From Alphaproteobacteria bacterium (GTDB taxonomy: Bacteria > Pseudomonadota > Alphaproteobacteria > Micropepsales > Micropepsaceae), in the NCBI GenBank assembly GCA_019241645.1, contig JAFAWQ010000052.1, forward strand, positions 1-64,000: DNA of 64,000 nt, read 5' to 3'. The notes under the pieces were generated by a model. That model worked only from the letters and a program-made list of their open reading frames with translations, had not been told where the DNA came from and made no database searches. Position 1 is the first letter of the stretch, and each line of letters opens with the position of its first letter. Made by a program: the position numbers and the translations under genes. Below, piece after piece: positions 18,321 to 26,697 of this stretch.

Positions 18321-18932
18321 CTAGCCAATCTTGTCGAGGAATTCGTCCACGGCCGTGCCGACCTTTTCGAGCCGTCGGGTCTCGGCGGCGGTCAGGTTTG
18401 GGCTGTTGACGTACCAGGCTTCGGCGGCAATTTGGTGCGCGGCGATCCAGTCCGCCGCCGCCTTCGGGTTTCGCATTCCTGGGTAACCCTCAAAATTGCA
18501 CAGCCACAGATCCATAGCGTTCGGAATCTTCGCCGCGAAGTCCTCGATGTAGGGGTCAAAGTCGCCGTCATATGCGGTCGCGAAGAGTATCTTCGTATCG
18601 TCATCCACGAACACGAAGCGCATGTCGTGCACTGTGCCTACGGCGTCGGCAGCCTTGAAGTTGCCTTCCAATAGCTCCAGAAATCCACGCAGCCGCTTCG
18701 CTCCGCCTGGCACGAACGGAAGAAACACGGTGAGCTCCGAGACCTTGCCCTGACGGGCGCCGATGCGGCCGGCTGTTTGGGCGTGCCCCGGCGCTGCCAG
18801 TTCCTTGGTGAGCATGGCGAGCCCGTTCTTCAGCGCGGCTTTGCCTATTTCAGGCGCGTCGGCGTAGAGCTCCCGCAGCTTCTGAAGTTTCTGCTCCGCG
18901 GTCATGTTGGTTTTCGCTTCATTCGTGGTCAT
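18321..18932 (-). CDS. Dyp-associated paralogue 2 (~200 aa orphan family)
   Basis: Second tandem paralogue (203 aa). It keeps the common blocks: YADAPEIGKAALKNG near the N-terminus, RIGARQGKVSELT, PGGAKRLRGFLELLEGN, VGTVHDMRFVFVDDDT, TAYDGDFDPYIEDF, WYVNSPNLTAAE and AVDEFLDKIG. A strong AAGGAGGGG ribosome site precedes the ATG. The spacing and near-identical C-terminal ten residues show an origin by tandem duplication. No catalytic motif could be named. Confidence 0.85.
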   Translation of the reverse strand: MTTNEAKTNMTAEQKLQKLRELYADAPEIGKAALKNGLAMLTKELAAPGHAQTAGRIGARQGKVSELTVFLPFVPGGAKRLRGFLELLEGNFKAADAVGTVHDMRFVFVDDDTKILFATAYDGDFDPYIEDFAAKIPNAMDLWLCNFEGYPGMRNPKAAADWIAAHQIAAEAWYVNSPNLTAAETRRLEKVGTAVDEFLDKIG

Positions 18933-18971
18933 GCCTGCCTTCCCCTCCTTTTTAGATGGTGTGCTATTCGC

Positions 18972-19592
18972 TCAGCCGATCTTGTCCAGGAATTCGTCGA
19001 CGGCCTTGGCGATGCGCTGGTTCCGTAGAATTTCCGCTACCGTTAGATCGGGATAAGCGACGTACCAGCCTTCTGCCGTGATCTGGTGACTGGCGAGGTA
19101 GTCTTTCGCGCCGGGGCTGCGGATGCCAGGCCAGCCGTCCCACGCAGAGTCGATGATGTCGAGGTAATCGGGAATCTTGGCGACGAAGTCGTCGATGTAG
19201 GTGTCCCAATCGCCGTCATAGGCTGTCGCGAAGAGCAGCCGCGTGTCGTTGTCGAAGAACACGAAGCGCATGGTGTGGAGCGTGCCCACCAAATTCGCAC
19301 CCTGCGAGAGATTGCCACCCAAAATTCGCAGGAACGCCCGCAATCGCTTTGCGCCGCCGGGTGCCAGTGGAACGATGATCGTCAGCTCGGAAACCTTGCC
19401 GAGGCGCGCGCCGACGCGGCCGGCGCTTCCAATCGGCGGCGGCGGATCCGAGGCCTGCGACTTCAGCGTGTTGATCGAGTTTTCCAGCGCCTGCTTGCCA
19501 ATCTCCGGCGCGTCGGCGAACAGCTCCCGGAACTGCCGGATCTTGGCGTGAATGTCCGAAGAAGGGTCCGATCCGGTGTTGAGTGTCGCCAT
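18972..19592 (-). CDS. Dyp-associated paralogue 1 (~200 aa orphan family)
   Basis: First tandem paralogue (206 aa). It has FADAPEIGKQALEN, RVGARLGKVSELT, PGGAKRLRAFLRILGGN, VGTLHTMRFVFFDNDT, TAYDGDWDTYIDDFVAKIP, WYVAYPDLTVAE and AVDEFLDKIG. It differs from its sisters by a short proline run (DPPPPIG) before the core. The ATG at 19592 is supported by a GGGAG site about 7 nt upstream; the frame stays open further upstream but only as a shadow of the TPR gene. It starts 13 nt after the TPR protein stop. Confidence 0.85.
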   Translation of the reverse strand: MATLNTGSDPSSDIHAKIRQFRELFADAPEIGKQALENSINTLKSQASDPPPPIGSAGRVGARLGKVSELTIIVPLAPGGAKRLRAFLRILGGNLSQGANLVGTLHTMRFVFFDNDTRLLFATAYDGDWDTYIDDFVAKIPDYLDIIDSAWDGWPGIRSPGAKDYLASHQITAEGWYVAYPDLTVAEILRNQRIAKAVDEFLDKIG

Positions 19593-19605
19593 CTTTGTTT
19601 CTCCC

Positions 19606-20703
19606 TCACATTGGATTTGGTTGAGCGGCCAACTCTTTGGCGCTTTCGTACCGGTCGCTGCGTCTCGTCCGGTCAAGACCCTTCGCGATCCTGTCCATCT
19701 GGGTGATCGCGCGCCGTGTCGGACGATTGGCGGCATTTGTGCGTGCAAGCTCAAGTGCCAGCTCCGGGTCGTTCCCATCATCGGCGTAGAATTCGGCGGC
19801 ATGGTCCGCGAAAGCGAGCCGGTGTTTCGCCAGCAGGCTTTCGAAGCCTGAGCGAGCGGCCTTTCGCTGTATCTCGGCCTCTTCGAAGCGCCCCTGCGCG
19901 ATGCGCACGCCAGCGAGACGCCATCGCACTTCGGGATCGCAGCTGGATAACGCCGACAGCAGCAGCGCCTCCGCATCGGAGAGTTGGTCCTCGCTTGCGT
20001 AGATTTCTGCGAGGTGGACGCGCGCCCTCACATAGCCCGGCAGGTAGGCAATCGCGCGTTGATACCAGCGTTCTGCGAGTCTCAGATCGGGCTCGGGCAC
20101 GAGTTCTCCCCACAGCATGCCGAGCTGAAAACAAACCCACGCCAGCGGAAACGGCGAGGTACCGTCGTACGACGAAAAAGCCTTCCGATAGACCGCATCC
20201 GCCTCGGCGAACCGCTCGAGATCGGCGAACAGGGCGCCGAGCGGCACGAGCTCCTCGATCTTTCCGCTTTCCGCGGCGAAGCGGCAGCGCCCGTCCAGCA
20301 CATCGTCGAGTTGCAGGCCACATGCCTGGTTGACGGCCAACAACCGCCGCTCGATGTCGATGCACGGCGCGCCCAACCGCGCCGCAGCTGAAAGGTGAGT
20401 TCTGGCGTCGCGGAAGCGGTGCGCCGACGACGCGACCTCCGCTTCCAAAAGGGGGGCGCGAAACGATTCATCCGCATGAGCAAATTGCCGGGCCAGCATC
20501 TCCAGGCGATCGAGCGCGGTCAGATCGCCAAGGAACTGCGCGACCATGCGCTCCAGATCGACAAGCGACTCCGCGACGCGCGGCGCGCCGGAGTCTTGCG
20601 TAAAGCATGCCCATGCGCGCCGGCGCGTGCTTTCCAGATTGATCGCGGCAATCTGTCCGTCAGTGACAGTCCGACCGTCGCCAAGGTCCAATGCGGTGCT
20701 CAC
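19606..20703 (-). CDS. TPR-like helical repeat protein
   Basis: Soluble helical protein (365 aa). From about residue 60 it shows repeating pairs of helices with TPR-like spacing of Ala, Gly and Leu (for example ALFADLERFAEADAVYRKAF, AERWYQRAIAYLPGYVRARVHLAEIYASEDQLSDAEALLLSAL). It is likely a binding scaffold. The GTG at 20703 is chosen because its GTGA overlaps the HupE stop by 4 nt; the open frame upstream lies wholly inside the HupE gene. Its place between HupE and the paralogues suggests it organises partners of this pathway, which is inference. Confidence 0.75.
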   Translation of the reverse strand: MSTALDLGDGRTVTDGQIAAINLESTRRRAWACFTQDSGAPRVAESLVDLERMVAQFLGDLTALDRLEMLARQFAHADESFRAPLLEAEVASSAHRFRDARTHLSAAARLGAPCIDIERRLLAVNQACGLQLDDVLDGRCRFAAESGKIEELVPLGALFADLERFAEADAVYRKAFSSYDGTSPFPLAWVCFQLGMLWGELVPEPDLRLAERWYQRAIAYLPGYVRARVHLAEIYASEDQLSDAEALLLSALSSCDPEVRWRLAGVRIAQGRFEEAEIQRKAARSGFESLLAKHRLAFADHAAEFYADDGNDPELALELARTNAANRPTRRAITQMDRIAKGLDRTRRSDRYESAKELAAQPNPM

Positions 20704-21293
20704 GGCGACACAAGAAAGGCGACGCCAGCCAACGCCATGGCGGACCCGCTGATCTGAAGAATTCTGCGACTGTACGCCTTGCCTGCCCTGGCAATCGCCA
20801 GACCCAAACCAATGCCAATCCCGTGAAGCAGCGCGGTGGCGAAGACAAATCCAAGGCCGTAGGTTAAACCGGACACGCTGGCCGGCATTTCCGCGCCATG
20901 TACGTGGCCATGAAAGATGGCGAAGAATCCCACGGCGGCCATCGCAGCCAGCGTCGGGACGCTGACCTGCAACGCCACAGCCATTCCCAGCACGATGATC
21001 GACAGGCCGATACCGATTTCCGCGAATGGCAAACGCACGCCCGCCATACCCGCCAAGCCGGCAACCGCCATGATCGAAACAAATGTCAGCGGTACGAGCC
21101 ACAGAGCCCGTCCGCCCAAATGGGCAGCGAACATGCCGACGGCAACCATTGCCAGAACATGGTCGACGCCGCTCAACGGGTGCGCGAAGCCATGCACGAA
21201 TCCGTGCGTACCGCCAATACCCACATGGGCCGATGCGGACACCGGCATGAATACGAGCGCCGCGATGCACACTCTGAGAATGGACCGCATCAT
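20700..21293 (-). CDS. HupE/UreJ-like membrane protein
   Basis: Polytopic inner-membrane protein (197 aa) with a cleavable-looking N-terminus (ending ASA, about residue 22) and about six helices. The His-rich opening (GGTHGFVHGFAHPLSGVDH) and the later FHGHVHGAEMP motif are the HupE/UreJ signature; relatives carry Ni or Co, or help metalloenzymes. No hydrogenase or urease gene is in the window, so its metal role here is open. The stop overlaps the TPR gene start by 4 nt; the aldehyde dehydrogenase is 37 nt upstream. Confidence 0.88.
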   Translation of the reverse strand: MMRSILRVCIAALVFMPVSASAHVGIGGTHGFVHGFAHPLSGVDHVLAMVAVGMFAAHLGGRALWLVPLTFVSIMAVAGLAGMAGVRLPFAEIGIGLSIIVLGMAVALQVSVPTLAAMAAVGFFAIFHGHVHGAEMPASVSGLTYGLGFVFATALLHGIGIGLGLAIARAGKAYSRRILQISGSAMALAGVAFLVSP

Positions 21294-21330
21294 TGTTCGG
21301 CCCGCATTTCAGTAGCTTGTTTCATCAGGA

Positions 21331-22734
21331 TCACGGGCGGCCCCCCGAAACGGCGTCGCTCATTTCCGCCGCAACACGGATCAGCTTCTTGTTGACGAAC
21401 TCGCCGATGCCGAGATGCGACAGTTCGCGGCCGTATCCGGAATTCTTCACTCCGCCGAACGGAAGCTCCGGAGACGTACCGGTCGCCCGGTTTATGAAGA
21501 TCATCCCGGATTCGATCCGGCGCGCGACGCGCTTGCCGCGTTCGACGTCTTTGGTGATCACGCTTCCGCCCAATCCGAAAGGCGAATCGTTGGCCACGCC
21601 GACCGCCTCGTCTTCATTCTTCACCCGGAAGAACATGGCGACCGGCGCGAAGAATTCGAGATGAAAAGCCGGATTGTCCGGCCTTACATCGGTGAGAATG
21701 GTGGGCGCGAGAAAGAACCCGCGCCGGTCGAGCCGCTTTCCGCCCAGCAACACATTGGCGCCGCCCTTGATCGCGATGTCGATCTGCTTCAGCGCATTGT
21801 TAAGGGCGGCCTCCGTGCAAAGAGGAGCCAGCGAGGTTCCGGGATCCATTGGATCGCCGGGCTTCAGTTTCTCGACCTCACTCTTGACCCGGGTGAGGAA
21901 CGCATCGGCGATGCCTTCCAGAACAATGAAGCGCTTCGCCGAGATGCAGGATTGGCCGGAATTGCGCATGCGCCCGTTGACCGCCCATTTCACCGCGGTC
22001 TCGAGGTCCGCATCGTCCAGCACGATGAAGGGATCGCTGCCGCCAAGCTCCATGGTGCTTTTTTTCAGCGCCTGACCTGCCTCGGAAGCCACCGCCGCCC
22101 CTGCCCGCTCGCTGCCGGTCAGCGCCACGCCCCTGATCCGGCTGTCGGCGATGACCTTCGCCGCCTGCTCATTGGTCAGAAAGACATTCGTCCAGACGCC
22201 CGCAGGGGCGCCGGCATCGAGAAACAGCCTCTCGAATGCCAGCGCGCATTGCGGCACATTCGGCGCGTGCTTGCAGATGACTGTGTTGCCGATCATGAGA
22301 TTCGGCGCAGCCACGCGCACCAGCTGATAATAGGGAAAATTCCACGGCTCGACGCAGAACAGCACGCCCAGCGGTGCGGTCTCGATGAATGCCTCGCCGT
22401 CTTTCACATCGATTTTCTCGGGAGCGAGGAAGTTCTCAGCGTTGTCCGCGAAGTAGTCGAGGATATCCGCGCACAGGCTGAGTTCGGACCGCCCCTCACG
22501 GAGCAACTTGCCCATTTCCAGCGTGCTGTATCCGGCGAACTCCTCGATCCTCTCGCGCAGAATGGACGCCGCTTTTTTCACCACGGTCTTGCGTGCCGCG
22601 GGCGATCTCTTGCTCCAGTCGGCCTTGTACGTCTCGTCCGCTTTGGCGACGATCGCTTCGGCTTCGCTATCGCTGTGCAGGTCGAATGTTCGGACAAGCT
22701 CTTCGGTGTAAGGGTTGATCGTCTGGTATTGCAT
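21331..22734 (-). CDS. NAD(P)-dependent aldehyde dehydrogenase, succinate-semialdehyde type
   Basis: Oxidises an aldehyde to its acid (467 aa, normal length). Catalytic Cys263 lies in GQSCISAKR and general-base Glu229 in MELGGSDP; PWNFPYYQ at 130-137 is the cofactor-domain signature, and FGGVKNSGYGREL closes the protein. The closest match by eye is the GabD/Sad succinate-semialdehyde group, but the true substrate is unknown. A GGAG site lies 7 nt before the ATG. In this operon it would remove a reactive aldehyde made upstream, which is inference. Confidence 0.88.
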   Translation of the reverse strand: MQYQTINPYTEELVRTFDLHSDSEAEAIVAKADETYKADWSKRSPAARKTVVKKAASILRERIEEFAGYSTLEMGKLLREGRSELSLCADILDYFADNAENFLAPEKIDVKDGEAFIETAPLGVLFCVEPWNFPYYQLVRVAAPNLMIGNTVICKHAPNVPQCALAFERLFLDAGAPAGVWTNVFLTNEQAAKVIADSRIRGVALTGSERAGAAVASEAGQALKKSTMELGGSDPFIVLDDADLETAVKWAVNGRMRNSGQSCISAKRFIVLEGIADAFLTRVKSEVEKLKPGDPMDPGTSLAPLCTEAALNNALKQIDIAIKGGANVLLGGKRLDRRGFFLAPTILTDVRPDNPAFHLEFFAPVAMFFRVKNEDEAVGVANDSPFGLGGSVITKDVERGKRVARRIESGMIFINRATGTSPELPFGGVKNSGYGRELSHLGIGEFVNKKLIRVAAEMSDAVSGGRP

Positions 22735-22760
22735 GAAGTGATCTCCGCTTGGTCTTGCGC

Positions 22761-24329
22761 TTACGGTCGCACTGGTTCTCGATCGGTGCCGAAGCGGGAT
22801 TTCAGGCTTCCGAGACCGCTCTCGATAAGTCCGGTGACCATGTCCCTGACCCGGATGTCGGGGAGTCCGTCTGCCAGAAATTGAACCCGCCAGGCGGCGA
22901 CGCAGCCGGCGCCGCGCGGTCTCACATCGATCGTTCCCGCGTAGTCGGAGGCGGGAATCCCGGCGACCATCGAGTAGCGATAGATGCGCTTCGCCTCATC
23001 GACCTCGTCGAGGCGCTCGACAATGGTGCGGCCGTCTCCTGTCTCTATGCGGCGGAGCTGACCGGTTCCGGAGCCGATCAGCGCGACCTTCGCGACATGG
23101 GGATGCCAGCTGAGGTCGAACTGTCCGATCAGTGACCACACCGCCTCCGGCGCGGACGCGAGCTCGACGGAATCGGCGACGCACTGCACTTCGCTGTTCG
23201 GCGACGCGAAGTATGGAAAGACATTCGTGCCGGGCTTTGTCGCGCCGGTCGCTCCACCCCGCAGGAATTCGCGATCGCGGTTTATGAGCCAGGTGAGCAG
23301 GATGTCGATCACGTTGGCATTGATGGTGCGGCCGCCGCCGGTCCGGTAGGGCACGCCGTTCAGTGTGCTTTTCTCGATTTCGAGATGACTATCGTCCGTG
23401 ATCGGTTTGGCGATGTCGAACAGAAGAAAATCGTCGAGGAAGACGCGGGCATTGGCGGCGCGCGCTTCCGACGTCCAGTCGGCCTTGCCGTCGCGCATGT
23501 CCCAGTCGGCGAAGCTGGCATTCAGACGCTTGAGGAACAGAGGCTGGAGGTCCGGCGAGATCGCGAACGGCTTCTGCTGATTCCACAGGTCGCGGATGTC
23601 GTCGACGCCCTGCAGTCCGGGATTGTTCAGACGAATGTTCGTCTGCTCGGGCTTTCCCACCCAATCGATACGCGCGACAGGGTGGCCGATGCGCCCCGGC
23701 GGTTCGCGCGGGACCGTCTCGCCGATCGCGCCGAACAATGTGCCGGCGGCGGAATCGAGCATGCACTTTGTGTCGAACTCGACGACCAGGCACAACACGT
23801 TGTCGTGCTGCAGCAGGTTCGGCACCTTCTCGAGTGTGGCGGCGATCACGGCCAGATAGAAGGGGTCGGAGCGCAACCCCGCGAACACGCGCGGATCGCC
23901 TTCCGGCGCCGTCGCGCCCCCTTCCTCATTCACGGTGAGTTGAAGTTTGCGGCCGTCCGGCAGCACGCAAACACCGCGCTGGACGATTCTGCCCTCTGCG
24001 TCCCGTTGGAGAGCCCCGAAACGGAACACGAAGCGGATCTCGTCCTCTGATGGTGAAAACTTCGCCGCATTGCCGCTGCCGTCTACCGTAACCCGGCGAA
24101 GGGCAATGGTGTAGTCGATGACGTTCGAGAACACGGCGCTAACGCCGGCCGATGGAAAAACGCACATGGCGAGAACCGTGCGCGCCGGGTCTGCCGGACT
24201 TGTAAATGCGAAGAGATCCGTCACATCGGCTGGCGGATCGCCGATCGAGCGCGGACCGTCAACGTGATCGGACACGTTGATACCTCCAGAGGTTTCCGTC
24301 TGGCGAACACGGACAATGGGCTCCGCCAT
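22761..24329 (-). CDS. DUF4331-SRPBCC fusion protein
   Basis: Two-domain protein of 522 aa. Residues ~18-370 match the DUF4331 pattern (DHVDGPRSIGDPPADVTDLFAF at the start, then FDTKCMLD and DDFLLFDIAKPI), a family of unknown function usually found alone and secreted. Here there is no signal peptide. Residues ~378-515 form an SRPBCC/polyketide-cyclase-like domain (SVELASAPEAVWSLIGQFD, WHPHVAKV, YAGTIDVRPRG), a fold with a deep hydrophobic ligand pocket. It is the first gene of the 11-gene operon. A 37-bp element shared with the other unit lies 60 nt upstream. Confidence 0.8.
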   Translation of the reverse strand: MAEPIVRVRQTETSGGINVSDHVDGPRSIGDPPADVTDLFAFTSPADPARTVLAMCVFPSAGVSAVFSNVIDYTIALRRVTVDGSGNAAKFSPSEDEIRFVFRFGALQRDAEGRIVQRGVCVLPDGRKLQLTVNEEGGATAPEGDPRVFAGLRSDPFYLAVIAATLEKVPNLLQHDNVLCLVVEFDTKCMLDSAAGTLFGAIGETVPREPPGRIGHPVARIDWVGKPEQTNIRLNNPGLQGVDDIRDLWNQQKPFAISPDLQPLFLKRLNASFADWDMRDGKADWTSEARAANARVFLDDFLLFDIAKPITDDSHLEIEKSTLNGVPYRTGGGRTINANVIDILLTWLINRDREFLRGGATGATKPGTNVFPYFASPNSEVQCVADSVELASAPEAVWSLIGQFDLSWHPHVAKVALIGSGTGQLRRIETGDGRTIVERLDEVDEAKRIYRYSMVAGIPASDYAGTIDVRPRGAGCVAAWRVQFLADGLPDIRVRDMVTGLIESGLGSLKSRFGTDREPVRP

Positions 24330-24388
24330 TCGTGTCCGGCAGACAGGTCAACGGGACGCGCGAACTTAATTCGAAAGGACACAGACAG

Positions 24389-24425
24389 CTTTTCCGAAAG
24401 CGCCAAAACTTTCACGTCGCTGCTG
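24389..24425 (-). promoter_or_regulatory. 37-bp shared upstream element, copy A
   Basis: This 37-bp block is repeated at 28573-28609 in the same orientation, 32 of 37 positions identical (mismatches at block positions 4, 5, 9, 17 and 28). Read on the minus strand its core is GTGAAAGTTTTGGCGCTT preceded by CAGCAGCGAC. It ends 60 nt before the start of the DUF4331-SRPBCC gene, where a promoter or activator site is expected. It matches no sigma-factor consensus I know well, so its reader is unknown. Confidence 0.6.
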
Positions 24426-24499
24426 TCTCGGACTCTCCATTGCAGGAACCCGAAACGTCAACCGGTAGCTAGCCAGTCGCTCATGCCGCTGGAGGGCCT

Positions 24500-25336
24500 T
24501 CAACCGGCATGGCCGGCGGCCCTGGTTTCGATCCAGGCGATGATGTCGGCCATCACCTTTTCCCTGCCGACATCGTTCAACAGGTCGTGATAGTGGCCCT
24601 CGTAGAATTTGAGCGTTTTGTCGACCGATCCTGCTTGATCGTAGAACGCCTGGCTGCCGCTCGGTCTCGTTACCTTGTCCGCAGTGCCGTGCAGGATGAG
24701 TACGGGCAGCGTGATCCGTGGAAACTCGCGCTTCAGCCGCTCATCGGCGCGGGCCAGCGCGGCGACGGTTGCCGCCGGTTGGGCTTCATCCGCGATCAGC
24801 GGATCGGCGTTCTTCGCTTTCACGACGTTCGGATCGCGGGAAAAATCCTTGTTGTGAAGGGTCAGCGCATGCGCATGCGGCGCGAGGTGGCTGATGCCTT
24901 TCACGAGCGCTATTGCAATATCCGGCGCGGGCACCTGGAAGGCGAAGTCCTCGCAGATCAGCCCCGCGATCCGGTCCTGGTTGTCCAAGGTGTAAACGCA
25001 CGAGACGACGCCGCCGGCGCTGTGGCCGAACAGGTAGACGGGCGCGTCCGGTTCGCGCTTTTCCGCCAGCTCGATGAGCATCGCAACATCGCCGACATAG
25101 TCCGAGAGGTCCTCGACATAGAACCGTTCCCCGTCCGATTTTCCGCGGCCACGCAAATCGAGCGCGTAGACCGCGAAACCCGCAGCCCGCAGTTGCTCGG
25201 CGGCCCACACATATTCGCCGCTGTGAGAATTGAGGCCATGGCAGATGGCCACCACGCCGCGCGGCTTGCTGTCGGGATGCCATGAGCGGAAGAAAATCGC
25301 GATATCCTTCCGGCCGGTGAACCGTTCCTCGTTCAT
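24500..25336 (-). CDS. Monoacylglycerol-lipase-like alpha/beta-hydrolase
   Basis: Cytoplasmic serine hydrolase (278 aa) of the Hydrolase_4/lysophospholipase type. HGLNSHSGEY near residue 33 is the oxyanion region of this family; nucleophile Ser106 is in GHSAGG; the acid is Asp in LHGTADKVTRP and the base His in EGHYHDLLND. The ATG at 25336 is preceded by GAGGGG; the longer frame adds an unrelated basic leader. It is the last gene of the upstream hydrolase unit. A lipid ester or another carboxylic ester is the likely substrate. Confidence 0.87.
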   Translation of the reverse strand: MNEERFTGRKDIAIFFRSWHPDSKPRGVVAICHGLNSHSGEYVWAAEQLRAAGFAVYALDLRGRGKSDGERFYVEDLSDYVGDVAMLIELAEKREPDAPVYLFGHSAGGVVSCVYTLDNQDRIAGLICEDFAFQVPAPDIAIALVKGISHLAPHAHALTLHNKDFSRDPNVVKAKNADPLIADEAQPAATVAALARADERLKREFPRITLPVLILHGTADKVTRPSGSQAFYDQAGSVDKTLKFYEGHYHDLLNDVGREKVMADIIAWIETRAAGHAG

Positions 25337-25392
25337 GATGTTGGTCCCCTCGTGGTTGTGTCCGCTTGGCTCGCGGGGTTCAAGGCGTTGCG

Positions 25393-26271
25393 TTACGCGA
25401 CAGCGGGATCGAGGCCGGCAAGCCACAGCGCCACGTTGCGCGCATAGGTCTTCGCCGATACGAGCGCTTCAGGCGTCTCGACCATCCCGTTGCCCGGCGG
25501 CTCGGTGACAAAACTAGGTGCCCCGGTGCTGAGGTCCCAGTTGTAGTCGGCGAAGTGATGAAACGTCGATTGCGCGATGGCCGGACCGTTCTCCCGATCC
25601 GGCTCGAACACCACGGCGATATTGAAAACTGCGCCAGTGACCTTGCTCCGGCCGGTAGCGATGACCCGCGCGGTCGCGTCGCCCGGCGGCGCGCTCACCG
25701 CCCCTTCGTGCGGATGCGCAGGCAGAAACCGCAGCGCCTGTTGCGGGTTGGAGGGATCGCGCAGCACCGGATGCAGCGCGCCTTCTGCTCCGATCTCCTG
25801 ATAGTCGCCGTTCGCACCGGAATGGTAGTTAGGCCAGAGGATCGTGGTGGTGAACGGGTCGTCGATCTTGTGGCGCGAAGGATCAGGCTCCGGATTCTTC
25901 GAATGGAAGTGGTGCGCCAATCCAACGCCGCCCAACGTGCAGACCGACGAACCGAGGTCCATGTGATCGCGGGCGACAAGCAGACCGCCGCCGCGCTGGC
26001 GAAATTTGGCAATCGCCGCGCAATCCTCAGGCGTCAGCCCGTCACCTTCATCGACGGCGAAGAGCCACAATTCGTCGAAGTCTGTCTCATCGATGCGGGG
26101 AAGTACGTTGTCTTGTGCGCCATCGCGATCACGCGCCGCAACGGCAAACAATCTCGATCCCTCCGTGCCTTCGAGGCCATTCAGATACTCCGACAGGAGA
26201 TGGAAGCGTGCGATGCTCCAATTGTCTTGCTCCGCCGGGATGGTGGTTTGCAGAAGAATTTTTTTCGGCAT
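25393..26271 (-). CDS. ThuA-like / class I glutamine-amidotransferase-fold protein
   Basis: Protein of 292 aa without a signal peptide. FDELWLFAVDEGDGLTPEDC (about 65-84) followed by a central RQRGGGLLVARDHMDLG strand-turn is the pattern of ThuA-like GATase folds, where a flavodoxin-like domain is topped by a Gly-rich elbow. The usual catalytic Cys is not present at the elbow, so it is probably not a glutaminase. His-rich segments (HHFHS, HPHEG, FHHFADYNWD) may bind metal. The role is unknown. It sits 12 nt after the cupin gene. Confidence 0.6.
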   Translation of the reverse strand: MPKKILLQTTIPAEQDNWSIARFHLLSEYLNGLEGTEGSRLFAVAARDRDGAQDNVLPRIDETDFDELWLFAVDEGDGLTPEDCAAIAKFRQRGGGLLVARDHMDLGSSVCTLGGVGLAHHFHSKNPEPDPSRHKIDDPFTTTILWPNYHSGANGDYQEIGAEGALHPVLRDPSNPQQALRFLPAHPHEGAVSAPPGDATARVIATGRSKVTGAVFNIAVVFEPDRENGPAIAQSTFHHFADYNWDLSTGAPSFVTEPPGNGMVETPEALVSAKTYARNVALWLAGLDPAVA

Positions 26272-26283
26272 TGAAGGTCCCGG

Positions 26284-26697
26284 CTACTTGTCGATCGGCG
26301 TCGTCAAATTGGTCTCGTTGGTATCGACAACAAACACCGCCAGCAAACGCGCCGGCTCCGTGGCGCTCGCGTTCGCGCTCACGGAGTGCCGGTCGCCGGG
26401 GTTCTCCGAGAAGCTTTCACCGGCGCGATATGTCTTCACGGGTCCGTCATTAACCTGGCTGCGAATCGCACCCTCCAGAACCGTGGCATAGATGAACGCC
26501 GACTTCGGATGCATGTGTGCCGGAGAGGTGCCGCCCGGCCCGTACTCGACAAGGATTCCCTTCAGGCTTTTGCCCGGCACATTGGGCAACACGTGGTCGT
26601 AGACCATCGTGACTTTTGCCTCCGGCGCCTTGGGTGCCGGCGCGGCGGCGATGCATAGCGCCGCAGCGGCTGCCGCGAAGAAGAGGCGAGAGATCAT
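26284..26697 (-). CDS. Secreted small cupin protein
   Basis: Exported single-domain cupin (137 aa). A signal peptide covers about residues 1-20. The first cupin motif reads SPAHMHPKSAFIYATVLEG, with two His as likely metal ligands; the second motif has GDRHSV with another His. Such proteins bind a transition metal and may be dioxygenases, isomerases or sensors of small acids. Its ATG overlaps the upstream NmrA-like stop by 4 nt and has AAAGGAG 7 nt before it. It is the only clearly exported product of this transcription unit. Confidence 0.82.
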   Translation of the reverse strand: MISRLFFAAAAAALCIAAAPAPKAPEAKVTMVYDHVLPNVPGKSLKGILVEYGPGGTSPAHMHPKSAFIYATVLEGAIRSQVNDGPVKTYRAGESFSENPGDRHSVSANASATEPARLLAVFVVDTNETNLTTPIDK

